Below, piece after piece: positions 1 through 7,358 of a stretch of 16,385 bases of DNA. Numbering within the stretch: position 1 is the stretch's first letter; each line of letters starts with the position of its first letter. Under the pieces are notes generated by a model. That model was given only the letters and a program-made list of their open reading frames with translations. It ran no database searches and was not told the origin of the DNA. The translations under genes and the position numbers were made by a program. Origin of the DNA: an uncultured Christensenella sp. (GTDB taxonomy: Bacteria; Bacillota; Clostridia; Christensenellales; UBA3700). The stretch covers positions 1-16,385 of the forward strand of contig CAJTNW010000001.1 of assembly GCA_910577795.1 (NCBI GenBank), read 5' to 3'.

Positions 1-950
1 ATTGGAATAATATAATATCATATATAAATATATTCGCCATTTTTTATTCAATTGTACTAAAAGTAATTAACCATTAAATGCGCAAATAGATTAAATACAA
101 GCATAAAACATAAAGCATATTGAAAACTTTTTGTAATTTTTAAATGCAAAAAATGTAGTTTAAAATTATAAAAAGCAATAGAAGCAAATAGTGGAATTTT
201 TGTTAATTTACTAAGAAATTGAATAAAATAATTAACTTATAAACGCAATTTTTTCGTCAAAATTATACAAAAATTAATTATTAAATCAGTAATAATTATT
301 ATATTTTACTAATAAAATTTTAGTGAAATATTAAAATAAAATGAGTGAAATTTTAACCAAAAAAGTAGGTAAAATTACCCCGCAAAAATAGCAATTTTAT
401 TGCTAAATTTTAATAACTTTTAGTAATAAAAATTTACTGAATTTTGAGTGAATTTTTTGAAGAATTTTTCCACTTTTGAGGATAAAAAGTTGTCAAATTT
501 TTTATCACAAACATTCACAATTCGACAAGATTTTTGGGTGTAAAAAATGCTAAATTTATACAAAAGTAGATACAAATAGCAATAGAATTTTTACTCAGTT
601 AAAGTCTTAAATAAACAAAAATCGTGGTGTCAACGGAATAAATTAAGTCAAAAATCACGAACTTTGCAAAGATTTGACATTTTTTAGCAAAAATTTACTT
701 TTTATTATTAAAAAGAGTCAAAAATATTGTTTTTTGTGCATTTATGCAAAAAAATTAACACAATAAATCAAAAAAATACCTATCAAAAATCGGCATATTT
801 AAACAAAATAAGGAATTTTTACACTTTTTTCCAGTTTGTTAAGTGGTGTTTTTGACACCGAAAAATCCGGTTTTGTAGCAGCAAAATATATAACTAATAG
901 TTGTTTTTAACCATTATATGGCATACTACATAAAAAATACTTATTTTATA
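1..950. other. Long AT-rich non-coding region
   Basis: No plausible coding frame is visible in this stretch. It is made almost entirely of A and T runs with stops in every frame. It holds a few small inverted repeats: TAGCAAT-ttt-ATTGCTA (389-405), GGTGT-ttttg-ACACC (845-859) and the overlapping ACCG-aaaaatc-CGGT (857-871), which ends in TTTTG and could act as a weak terminator. Loosely similar GAGTGAAATTTT-like words recur near 322, 344 and 446. It most likely holds the upstream control region of the surface-protein gene and flanking sequence of an unseen gene to the left. I see no convincing origin, RNA gene or mobile-element end. Confidence 0.6.
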
Positions 951-953
951 TGC

Positions 954-983
954 TTGACACACGATATTTTTGTTTGGTATAAT
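954..983 (+). promoter_or_regulatory. Sigma-A-type promoter of the giant surface lipoprotein
   Basis: A perfect -35 box TTGACA (954-959) and a perfect -10 box TATAAT (978-983) are separated by 18 bp. Transcription would start near 990, just before the first leader hairpin at 995. This gives a 5' UTR of about 205 nt before the start codon at 1198. Both boxes match consensus, so strong constitutive transcription is expected, with any control acting later in the leader. Confidence 0.85.
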
Positions 984-989
984 AACCAC

Positions 990-1197
990 ATAACAAGTGT
1001 GGTCATTTTGCACCTCACTTTTTAGACCATTTGCAGGTCTGCAAATATACTAAAAATATTTGCAACAAACCTACGAAAATCAGTCTAAAAAATACATTAG
1101 TAAACTGTGAAAAACAAAAATTTATTTTTTGCTAAATTTTAATCACAATTTCGTCCGATATAAGGGCAACAAAAAAATCGGAAAAGGAGACATTGTC
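990..1197 (+). promoter_or_regulatory. Structured 5' leader with mutually exclusive stems
   Basis: Three hairpins are packed end to end. H1 is AAGTG-t-GGT (995-1003) with ACC-t-CACTT (1012-1020). H2 is AGACC (1024-1028) with GGTCT (1036-1040). H3 is GCAAATAT (1041-1048) with ATATTTGC (1056-1063). A second fold is equally visible: ATTTGCA (1029-1035) pairs with TGCAAAT (1040-1046), and TTTTTAGAC (1019-1027) pairs with GTCTAAAAA (1083-1091). The two sets share bases and cannot coexist. Further down, CCGAT (1155-1159) can pair with ATCGG (1177-1181) just before the AAAGGAGA ribosome binding site (1183-1190). It matches no riboswitch class I can recognise. Reading it as a regulatory RNA is inference from the pairings only. 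Confidence 0.5.
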
Positions 1198-4100
1198 ATG
1201 AAAAGAACTTTTGGAAAAAATATTCTATTATTTATCCTAATAGTATTATTCACACTTTGCATGGCCGTTGGTTGCACTACACTGAATGTTAGTTCAGTTC
1301 AAGATGAGCAACCCTCTACTCCTAACACTGCAAGTTCTATTACATTAGAATTGAATAGACCTGCTATGTTACCAGGAGAGAATATTGATTTGACAGTTAC
1401 TGTTAAAATGAAAAATGATGGTAGCCATGCAAACAACAAATGGGGTTCTGCAGACTTCTTCATTAAGAGTGACCTTGCAGACAAACTAGAATTAGTAAAT
1501 GTAAATAGTGCAGACGAAAAATTCAACAAAGGCAATTATGACCTAAGTGGAGATTTTGCATCTGAAAACAGATATACTTCTAGTTTAGTACAAAACACTG
1601 ATGCTGGTTATCAAGGCTTTTTACGTTTCCACTTGGAAGCACAAAGCGAAAGCCAATGTATTAGTGCTACTGAAAACCTAGTTATTAAAATGAGATTCAA
1701 ATTAAAAAGCGATGCTAGTAAAGATGCTGACTTAAACTTTGATATTGCTCCTTCAAGTTACAACTTGATTGCAACTTGGGGATACAATGGTGAAGATGGC
1801 ACTGGCATTATCTTTACTGCAAATGATAATTTGACTATTGACGCATCTGGCAGTTCTGCTGATGTAAGAGACCCTTCTGCAGATAATGACTTGGATTTCT
1901 TAAATGTAATCGAAGGTAAACTTGATGGAACTACAGAGGGTGAAGAACCTACTAAATTTGTAACTCCTATCACAGTTAAAGATGCTGATGACAATAACAA
2001 GCCTATCACTTCTTTGAAATTTGAAACTTCAAGAGAATCTAAAGATGTATTTTATATTCAAGCAAGTCCTAAACAAGAAACTTCAACCGTTGAGGTTAAA
2101 GTAAGTGGTTCTCCTTGTAGTAAGGTTAATGGATATGATGATATTTATAAAGTTCAACTAAATGGTGGTAATAATGGTATTACTCCTATTAGCATAGTTG
2201 TTACTTCTGAAACTAATGTTACTCAAACTTATACTCTATCTGTTACTCAAAAATATATTGGTCTTGCTAAATTAGAGGTTGAGTCAAACGAAACTTTACC
2301 AGTTGACGAAAAGAAAATTGGTTTGTCTGACAAAACTCCTGTAGAAGAAGGCCGTAAAACTTTTGATGTTTTAGTTCCTATGTCTGATGGTGTTGATGGC
2401 AGTGCTAGTCAAGTAACTATTACTCCAAGTGTTATTAAAGGATATGGTATTAATACTACTATTACTATAAGTGCAAGCAACTGCTCTATTGTAAATGGCG
2501 CTACTACAGTAGGTGATGGAGATAGTTTTATTGTTAACAACATCCAAAACAACGCAACTATCACAATGACATTACAAAGTGCTACAAGTACAAGTTCATT
2601 TACAATTAATATTAAGAAAGTAAGTGTTAATACTACAATTAATAGCCTACAATTAACTGGTGTTAAAAATAGTGGCGTAATTACTCCTGCTGATAAAGTA
2701 AATGGTATTGATTATACTTTTAAACTACCAAAAGAATCTGGTTATAAAGCAACTTTGAGTGCTGACGATATTAGTCTTGATACAGGTGCAACTTTTGTAC
2801 TAAAACAAGACAATGTTGAAATTGGCAAAGTTGATGAAAAGTATACATTATCTAAAGGTAGATATACTTTAACAATTGTTTCTGCTGCTGGAAATACTCA
2901 AGATTATTCAATTGATGTTACAGACGAAGTTTTGCCTGGTGCTATTGTAAGTTTTGAATATAGTATTAATGATGGTGCAGACTGGATTAAAGTATTTGAT
3001 AGAACCAATAACTACACAGGTGCAGATTTTAAATATGACCCTGATACAAAGAAATTTGATTTGAATGCATCTACTACAACAAAAGATACAGGTGTTAAAT
3101 TTAGAATTGCAATTACTGACAACTCTACTCTAAAAGGATTTACTGGTAGCGAAATTACAGACGAAGAACATGGTAAATATCCTGAATATCGTACTTTTGA
3201 GTATGCTTACACAAACTTAAAGAATGGTGTTAATAACAAAATTATTACTGTAGAATCTAACCAAGGCACTGGTAGCAATGCTTATCAAATAAATGTAATT
3301 ATTACTGAAGATGAGTATTATATTACAGATATTGACTTTGGTAACGATGCATCTGGTACAAAATACTTCACTTTTGATAAAGATACTTATGAATACAATT
3401 TCAGTGTTCCTTATGCAACTAACGAAGTTGATTTAACAATTTTTGCAAAAGGTTTAAGTACAATTGTTTATGTAAACAATGTTGCTTTATACAGAGAAGA
3501 TGCTGAAGGCACTCATACTGGTGAATCTAAACACAGCAATACTATCAACCTAAAGAGCAGTACTACTACTAAATTTACTATTACATACAAAGGTACTGAT
3601 GGTATTAAAACTGATGAAAATGATAAACCTTATGTAGTTAATGTTACTCGTAACAAAGCAAGTGATGTAAATACTCTTTCCTCTTTAACAGCATCTATTA
3701 CTTATAATGATGATTCAACTGTTGACAATGTTATTACAGACTTTACTAGCGACGTAACTACTTATAACTATAAATTACTTCCTGGTAAAACATTAAAAGA
3801 TATTAATATTACTGCTGTTGCAAGTGCTAATGTTGCTACTGTTAATGGTAGTGTTGGAAAAATTGACCTAACTAATGTTGTAGAAGAAGTTTATACTTTC
3901 CGTATAACAGTTACTCCTGAAAACTCAATGTATGGTTCTGGTATTAAAACTTATACTATTAACCTACGTACACAAGAAGTTCAGTTAGACCAAGATGCTC
4001 GTATCCGTGACCTACAAATTATTGGTACTGATGGTAAAAATTACTTAGCAAATTTTGATAGTAGTAATCCAAGTTATGTTTTATCTGTACCTTACAGCAT

Positions 4101-5688
4101 ATCTGCTTTCAAAGTATTTGCTGTTTATGGTGAAAAAGCAACAATTGTTGAAAATTACACTGTTGATGGAGTAGTTGATACAGATGTTAATAGCGATGGT
4201 TTCCGTCAACTTGCAATTAACAAATCAAACATATACACTATCCAAGCAATTGCAGAAGATACAGATTTTGAAGGTACTAAATATACAATTAAAATTAATC
4301 GTGCTCCAGCAAATACAAATGCTACTTTAAGCACATTAAGAGTTAATAATGCTGCTGGCGCTAACCTACTTGGTAGCCTAACTAGTGGTAAATTTGACTA
4401 CAAAGTAACTGCTAACAACCACAGCGATAGTAATAAACTTATAATTAAAGCAGAAAGTGCTATTAGCACAGCAGTTATCACTTTATCTGAAAATGGTACT
4501 GCTCTTCTTACAAAAAATGGCACATTGACTTATGAAATAGGCAACATTGCTTATGGAACAAGCAAAATTTACACTATTGCAGTAAAAGTAGATGACACAA
4601 CTAATATCTATACAGTAGAAATTAAACGTGACCAAATCGCTCCAACATTGGAAAATTTAGAAATCTATAAAGATGGCTCTGATAAATTATCATTACTTGA
4701 CAAAGATGGCAATAAACTAAATGGTTTTGACAAGAAGATATTTGAATATACTGTAAAAGTTCCTTATTCAACTCAGTCAGTTACTATTAATGGTACAGTA
4801 CCTAGTGGTATGACTCCATCTTCAATTAACTTGACAAAACTAATTGCAACTGAATTTGGCAATGAACATGGTATGAGAACTTACAAATTCTCTGTTGTAA
4901 ATGGAGATTTAGTACAAGAATATGTAATTAACATTATTAGAGAAGCAAATCCAGATATCAATACAAATGTTACATCTATTACATTTGCTAAAATACCTGA
5001 CTTTGTATTCGATAATGGTAAAGATTATTTAGGTGCTTATGTTGTTAAATACAACATCAACACTTTAAACCCTGTAATCGTACTTGAAAATGCTGCTGAT
5101 GGTGCTAAATATGTAATTAAATTGAATGGTAATCTTGTTACTGCTCCAATCAACCTACCTGTTGGTAAAAACACTATTGAGATAATTGTTACTGCAAGTG
5201 ATAATATTACTACAAGAACAATTACTATTGAAGTAGAACGTAAACATGCTGATATTAAAGGTATTGACGTAAACAATAGTGATGGCGGTGCAAAAATTGA
5301 AACTGGTATTCAATTAGAGTCAGATAAAGATTCTTACTCATTCAATGTTGAAAATGGTATTTCTTCACTTGATGTTAAACTTAACTTAGAAGAGGGTTAT
5401 ACTTACACTGTTTCAAACAATGTTTTGACTGAAGGCAAAATGAACAAAGTTACAGTTCAAATTAAAGATTCAACTGGTGCTGTTGTAAGAACTCTTGACT
5501 TAAACGTTTATCGTGATGCTGCTCCTGCTGATTACACAATGTGGTATATCATTGCTGGTGTACTTGGTGGACTTGCAATTATCCTTCTAATTATTGCTAT
5601 TATCGCTTTTGTAAAAGGTGGTAAAGGTGGCTCTAAGAGAAAAGGTAGCATAAACGATATTGGTATTGGTGACTACGAATTAGACTAA
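1198..5688 (+). CDS. Giant surface lipoprotein with cadherin-like beta-sandwich repeats and C-terminal membrane anchor
   Basis: This 1496-residue protein starts at ATG 1198, which has AAAGGAGA 7 nt upstream. A TTG 23 codons earlier in the same frame lacks a ribosome binding site. Residues 1-25 are a signal peptide ending in A-V-G-Cys26, a lipobox, so the N-terminus is probably lipidated. Residues about 45-216 resemble a cohesin-like beta-sandwich. From about 229 to 1441 come about eleven divergent modules of 90-125 residues. Each tends to begin with a 'L..L.v' strand, carries 'Y.Y.v.vP' near the middle and ends in 'Y.I.v.R', which is the pattern of the cadherin-like beta-sandwich domain (PF12733 type). 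Residues 1449-1472 form a hydrophobic helix followed by the basic tail KGGKGGSKRKG and an acidic end, which is a stop-transfer anchor. No catalytic motif is visible. Composition is rich in Thr, Asn, Ser and Lys. Its likely role is a cell-surface stalk, adhesin or wall-interaction protein; this is inferred from architecture. It is transcribed alone and ends at a terminator. Confidence 0.85.
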   Translation: MKRTFGKNILLFILIVLFTLCMAVGCTTLNVSSVQDEQPSTPNTASSITLELNRPAMLPGENIDLTVTVKMKNDGSHANNKWGSADFFIKSDLADKLELVNVNSADEKFNKGNYDLSGDFASENRYTSSLVQNTDAGYQGFLRFHLEAQSESQCISATENLVIKMRFKLKSDASKDADLNFDIAPSSYNLIATWGYNGEDGTGIIFTANDNLTIDASGSSADVRDPSADNDLDFLNVIEGKLDGTTEGEEPTKFVTPITVKDADDNNKPITSLKFETSRESKDVFYIQASPKQETSTVEVKVSGSPCSKVNGYDDIYKVQLNGGNNGITPISIVVTSETNVTQTYTLSVTQKYIGLAKLEVESNETLPVDEKKIGLSDKTPVEEGRKTFDVLVPMSDGVDGSASQVTITPSVIKGYGINTTITISASNCSIVNGATTVGDGDSFIVNNIQNNATITMTLQSATSTSSFTINIKKVSVNTTINSLQLTGVKNSGVITPADKVNGIDYTFKLPKESGYKATLSADDISLDTGATFVLKQDNVEIGKVDEKYTLSKGRYTLTIVSAAGNTQDYSIDVTDEVLPGAIVSFEYSINDGADWIKVFDRTNNYTGADFKYDPDTKKFDLNASTTTKDTGVKFRIAITDNSTLKGFTGSEITDEEHGKYPEYRTFEYAYTNLKNGVNNKIITVESNQGTGSNAYQINVIITEDEYYITDIDFGNDASGTKYFTFDKDTYEYNFSVPYATNEVDLTIFAKGLSTIVYVNNVALYREDAEGTHTGESKHSNTINLKSSTTTKFTITYKGTDGIKTDENDKPYVVNVTRNKASDVNTLSSLTASITYNDDSTVDNVITDFTSDVTTYNYKLLPGKTLKDINITAVASANVATVNGSVGKIDLTNVVEEVYTFRITVTPENSMYGSGIKTYTINLRTQEVQLDQDARIRDLQIIGTDGKNYLANFDSSNPSYVLSVPYSISAFKVFAVYGEKATIVENYTVDGVVDTDVNSDGFRQLAINKSNIYTIQAIAEDTDFEGTKYTIKINRAPANTNATLSTLRVNNAAGANLLGSLTSGKFDYKVTANNHSDSNKLIIKAESAISTAVITLSENGTALLTKNGTLTYEIGNIAYGTSKIYTIAVKVDDTTNIYTVEIKRDQIAPTLENLEIYKDGSDKLSLLDKDGNKLNGFDKKIFEYTVKVPYSTQSVTINGTVPSGMTPSSINLTKLIATEFGNEHGMRTYKFSVVNGDLVQEYVINIIREANPDINTNVTSITFAKIPDFVFDNGKDYLGAYVVKYNINTLNPVIVLENAADGAKYVIKLNGNLVTAPINLPVGKNTIEIIVTASDNITTRTITIEVERKHADIKGIDVNNSDGGAKIETGIQLESDKDSYSFNVENGISSLDVKLNLEEGYTYTVSNNVLTEGKMNKVTVQIKDSTGAVVRTLDLNVYRDAAPADYTMWYIIAGVLGGLAIILLIIAIIAFVKGGKGGSKRKGSINDIGIGDYELD

Positions 5689-5725
5689 TAAGTTTAAGTA
5701 GTATGCACTAACCTAAATAATAAAT

Positions 5726-5755
5726 AACACGGCTGCTTACAGTCGTGTTTTTTAT
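5726..5755 (+). terminator. Intrinsic terminator of the surface-lipoprotein gene
   Basis: The stem ACACGGCTG (5727-5735) pairs with CAGTCGTGT (5740-5748) through nine pairs including one G-U, around a CTTA loop. A T-rich tract (5748-5753) follows. It lies about 40 nt after the stop codon and should end the plus-strand transcript. Confidence 0.88.
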
Positions 5756-5888
5756 TTTGATTTAACAATTATTTATATTTTTAAGTTTTATTAATTTAAA
5801 GATTTTGATATAAAAACAACTTTTATTTAGTCACTAATTTTATTAAATAAGATAAAAATAATAATTGTAAAAATTAATGTTTTATTAT

Positions 5889-5925
5889 ACAAAAAAAATC
5901 TGCTTAAATTATAAGCAGATTTTTG
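5889..5925 (-). terminator. Terminator of corA, probably bidirectional
   Basis: ATCTGCTTA (5898-5906) pairs perfectly with TAAGCAGAT (5912-5920) around a 5-nt loop. The stem is flanked by eight A's on the left and TTTTTG on the right. Read on the minus strand it ends in a run of eight U's, about 25 nt past the corA stop, which fits an intrinsic terminator for corA. The right-hand T's mean it could also stop plus-strand read-through between the two convergent genes. The AT-rich stretch between this and the previous terminator (5756-5888) holds nothing I can identify. Confidence 0.85.
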
Positions 5926-5946
5926 TTATTTAAATTAGATTTTATA

Positions 5947-6906
5947 TTAAAGCAACTTCTTTTTATGAAGCAATATACCTACAACAATACAGATTATTAC
6001 AGTAACTACTGTAACCGCTAAAAAACCCCACCACTTGCCTTCTCCGGGTACCCAAGTATTCATACCCCAAATACCAGAGATTAATGTAGGAATAGACAAT
6101 AACAATGTAATAGATGTCAATATTTTCATAATATTGTTCTGGTTATTGTTGATTATATTTGCATAGCCTTCCATTGTTACACTCAAAATTTCACGATAAA
6201 TACCTGACATTTCTATTGCCTGTTGGTTTTCTACTGCAACATCTTCAATAAGTTCCTGGTCTTCTGCATATTTTACAATAGCACCTGTCTTAATTAGTCT
6301 GTTTATTACAAGGTCATTACCTTTTAGCGATGTACTAAAGTAGACCAACGAATTTTCCAAGTCAAGCAATTGGAATAACTCCTTATTACGTGTTGACTTA
6401 TGTAATTCTGTTTGAATTCTGCCACTCGCTTTATCAATTTGTTTTAGGTACTGCAAAAACTTAGTACTAGTATTGTATAAGGCTTGGAATAAAAATCTAG
6501 ACCTTTTATTTGTAGAAAAAGTTTTAACTCTTCCTAAAGTAAAATCTTTCATTACTGCTGTATCTTTTAAGCATACGGTTATAGTAAATTTATCTGTCAA
6601 AATATATGCCAAAGGCAATGTAGAATAAGAGTAATATCCCTCTTCTTCCTCTTCAATAATAGGTATATCAAACAATACTAAAGAATAATTATCTTCAATT
6701 TCTATACGAGAACGTTCTTCATCATCCAAAGGTGCTTTAATTGCACTTTCCTCTACACCTGTTAGTTTTGCTACACTCTCTATTTCCTTATCGGTTGGAT
6801 TTACAAGTCTAACCCATTTATTATTTAACATATCACGATTTAAAATATCTTTAAAATCGCCTTCTATTACTTTTTCTTTTTCATCAGTATAAAATAATTG
6901 AATCAT
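5947..6906 (-). CDS. corA: CorA-family divalent cation (Mg2+/Co2+/Ni2+) transporter
   Basis: This is a homopentameric inner-membrane channel of the CorA family, which moves Mg2+ (and often Co2+ or Ni2+) into the cell. The 319-residue length is typical. The family signature Gly-Met-Asn is at residues 281-283 in the context IWGMNTW, immediately after TM1 (about 259-280). TM2 spans about 292-313 and a short Lys-rich tail follows. The large N-terminal part, with its acidic patch EEEEEG near residue 85 and long helices before TM1, is the cytoplasmic funnel domain. The start is the ATG at 6906, preceded 7 nt upstream by AGGAGGT (6920-6914). An upstream in-frame start 15 codons earlier has no ribosome binding site. 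The gene stands alone behind a ~260-nt leader with a uORF and a possible attenuator. Substrate preference cannot be read from sequence. The tryptophan before GMN, where Tyr is usual, is a minor variation. Confidence 0.93.
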   Translation of the reverse strand: MIQLFYTDEKEKVIEGDFKDILNRDMLNNKWVRLVNPTDKEIESVAKLTGVEESAIKAPLDDEERSRIEIEDNYSLVLFDIPIIEEEEEGYYSYSTLPLAYILTDKFTITVCLKDTAVMKDFTLGRVKTFSTNKRSRFLFQALYNTSTKFLQYLKQIDKASGRIQTELHKSTRNKELFQLLDLENSLVYFSTSLKGNDLVINRLIKTGAIVKYAEDQELIEDVAVENQQAIEMSGIYREILSVTMEGYANIINNNQNNIMKILTSITLLLSIPTLISGIWGMNTWVPGEGKWWGFLAVTVVTVIICIVVGILLHKKKLL

Positions 6907-6950
6907 GATTATTACCTCCTTAAATTGTGTTCTGCAGTGCCATTTTTGCA

Positions 6951-6976
6951 TAAAAATAGCGTGAGTTTGCCCACGC
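6951..6976 (-). terminator. Putative attenuator hairpin in the corA leader
   Basis: On the minus strand GCGTGGG (6976-6970) pairs with CTCACGC (6965-6959) around the loop CAAA. That gives seven pairs with one G-U, and TATTTTTA (6958-6951) follows. A GC-rich stem plus U-tract is the form of an intrinsic terminator. Here it lies inside the 5' leader, about 45 nt before the corA start codon, so it would act as a conditional stop. The U-tract is broken by A's, so efficiency may be moderate. Confidence 0.6.
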
Positions 6977-7025
6977 CACTACATAAACAATAAGTTAGCA
7001 ACAATTAGTTATTGCTGTGACGTAG
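6971..7025 (-). promoter_or_regulatory. Putative antiterminator helix overlapping the uORF end
   Basis: Minus-strand CTACGTCAC (7025-7017) can pair over nine consecutive bases, two of them G-U, with GTGGCGTGG (6979-6971). The second arm contains most of the 5' half of the attenuator stem, so the two structures exclude each other. The enclosed segment forms its own small hairpin, AGCAA (7016-7012) with TTGCT (7001-6997). The first arm lies in codons 21-24 of the uORF, so a ribosome reaching the uORF stop would cover it. The regulatory reading is inference. Confidence 0.5.
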
Positions 7026-7086
7026 AACTATTAAGTTGTTTTGCTTGCAACACTTCGAATCCGCGTCCACTTTCAATAACCTCCAT
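7009..7086 (-). CDS. Putative 25-residue leader peptide (uORF) upstream of corA
   Basis: An ATG at 7086 opens 25 codons ending at TAA 7011-7009. The peptide begins MEVIESGRGF and ends SSTSQQ. It is not recognised, it has no signal peptide, and it has no membrane segment. It uses the A/T-ending codons common in this genome, although the DNA itself contains a locally GC-richer patch (GGACGCGGATTC) that stands out from its surroundings. No clear ribosome binding site precedes the ATG, which weakens the call. A competing frame, GTG 7070 to TAA 7005 (22 codons counting the stop), has GGAGG 9 nt upstream and begins VDADSKCCKQ. Its position, with the last codons forming one arm of the putative antiterminator, fits a translation-sensing leader like those of attenuated operons. 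That role is inferred. Confidence 0.4.
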   Translation of the reverse strand: MEVIESGRGFEVLQAKQLNSSTSQQ

Positions 7087-7358
7087 TTATTTAGGCAATA
7101 CTACTTTTTTACATTTTACGCAATTTAACTATGATTTTGTGACAAAACGCAAGTTGCTATAAAATATTAAAAATATTATACCTATTGTTACCTTATAATG
7201 ATAACATTATTTTTTTTGTTTGGCAACCTATTTTTATACTAAAAACAAAATTTAAAAATTAATTTGTATATTTTTTCTATTATATAATAAAATGCACGTA
7301 TACCTAAATAAAATATTTAAGTAAAACGCACATTTTAAATGTTTTTTATAATTTTAAT
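7087..7358. other. Non-coding gap between corA leader and membrane-protein gene
   Basis: This AT-rich gap holds the presumed corA promoter (7204-7175) and the dyad TTTTGT-g-ACAAAA (7135-7147), which lies in the corA leader just downstream of the expected transcription start. I see no convincing terminator for the minus-strand membrane-protein gene that ends at 7359. A weak ACATT-taa-AATGT stem near 7335-7347 is followed only by GCGTTTTAC. Some read-through from the addBA operon into corA is therefore possible. Confidence 0.45.
7175..7204 (-). promoter_or_regulatory. Probable corA promoter
   Basis: On the minus strand TTATCA (7204-7199) and a perfect TATAAT (7180-7175) are 18 bp apart. The -10 box is ideal and the -35 box matches four of six consensus bases. 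Transcription would begin near 7168, giving a leader of about 260 nt that contains the uORF and the attenuator hairpin. Confidence 0.55.

Noticed and set aside
460..525. DnaA-box-like words (TTTTTCCAC, TTATCACA) suggesting a replication origin
   Set aside because: Only imperfect, irregularly placed matches in very AT-rich DNA, and no dnaA, dnaN or similar gene nearby.
845..875. Terminator for an unseen gene to the left
   Set aside because: The stems are only 4-5 bp, mutually exclusive, and followed by just four T's, and no coding sequence ends near it.
1129..1197. In-frame TTG start at 1129 for the giant lipoprotein, adding 23 residues
   Set aside because: It has no ribosome binding site, the extra residues would bury the signal peptide, and ATG 1198 has AAAGGAGA at good spacing followed by a classic signal sequence.
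1884..5520. Recent tandem DNA duplication in the surface-protein gene
   Set aside because: The modules resemble each other only at the level of protein strand pattern. I found no long repeated DNA stretch.
6907..6951. Upstream in-frame start for corA adding 15 residues
   Set aside because: AGGAGGT lies inside this extension and is correctly spaced for ATG 6906, where CorA-like sequence begins.
7040..7075. tRNA-like T-loop TTCGAATCC on the plus strand
   Set aside because: The flanking bases do not form the 5-bp T stem, and no acceptor, D or anticodon arms can be placed around it.
6907..7170. M-box (ykoK) Mg2+ riboswitch before corA
   Set aside because: None of the conserved M-box core elements I know could be found. 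The leader instead shows a uORF and a different hairpin arrangement. A covariance-model search would settle it.
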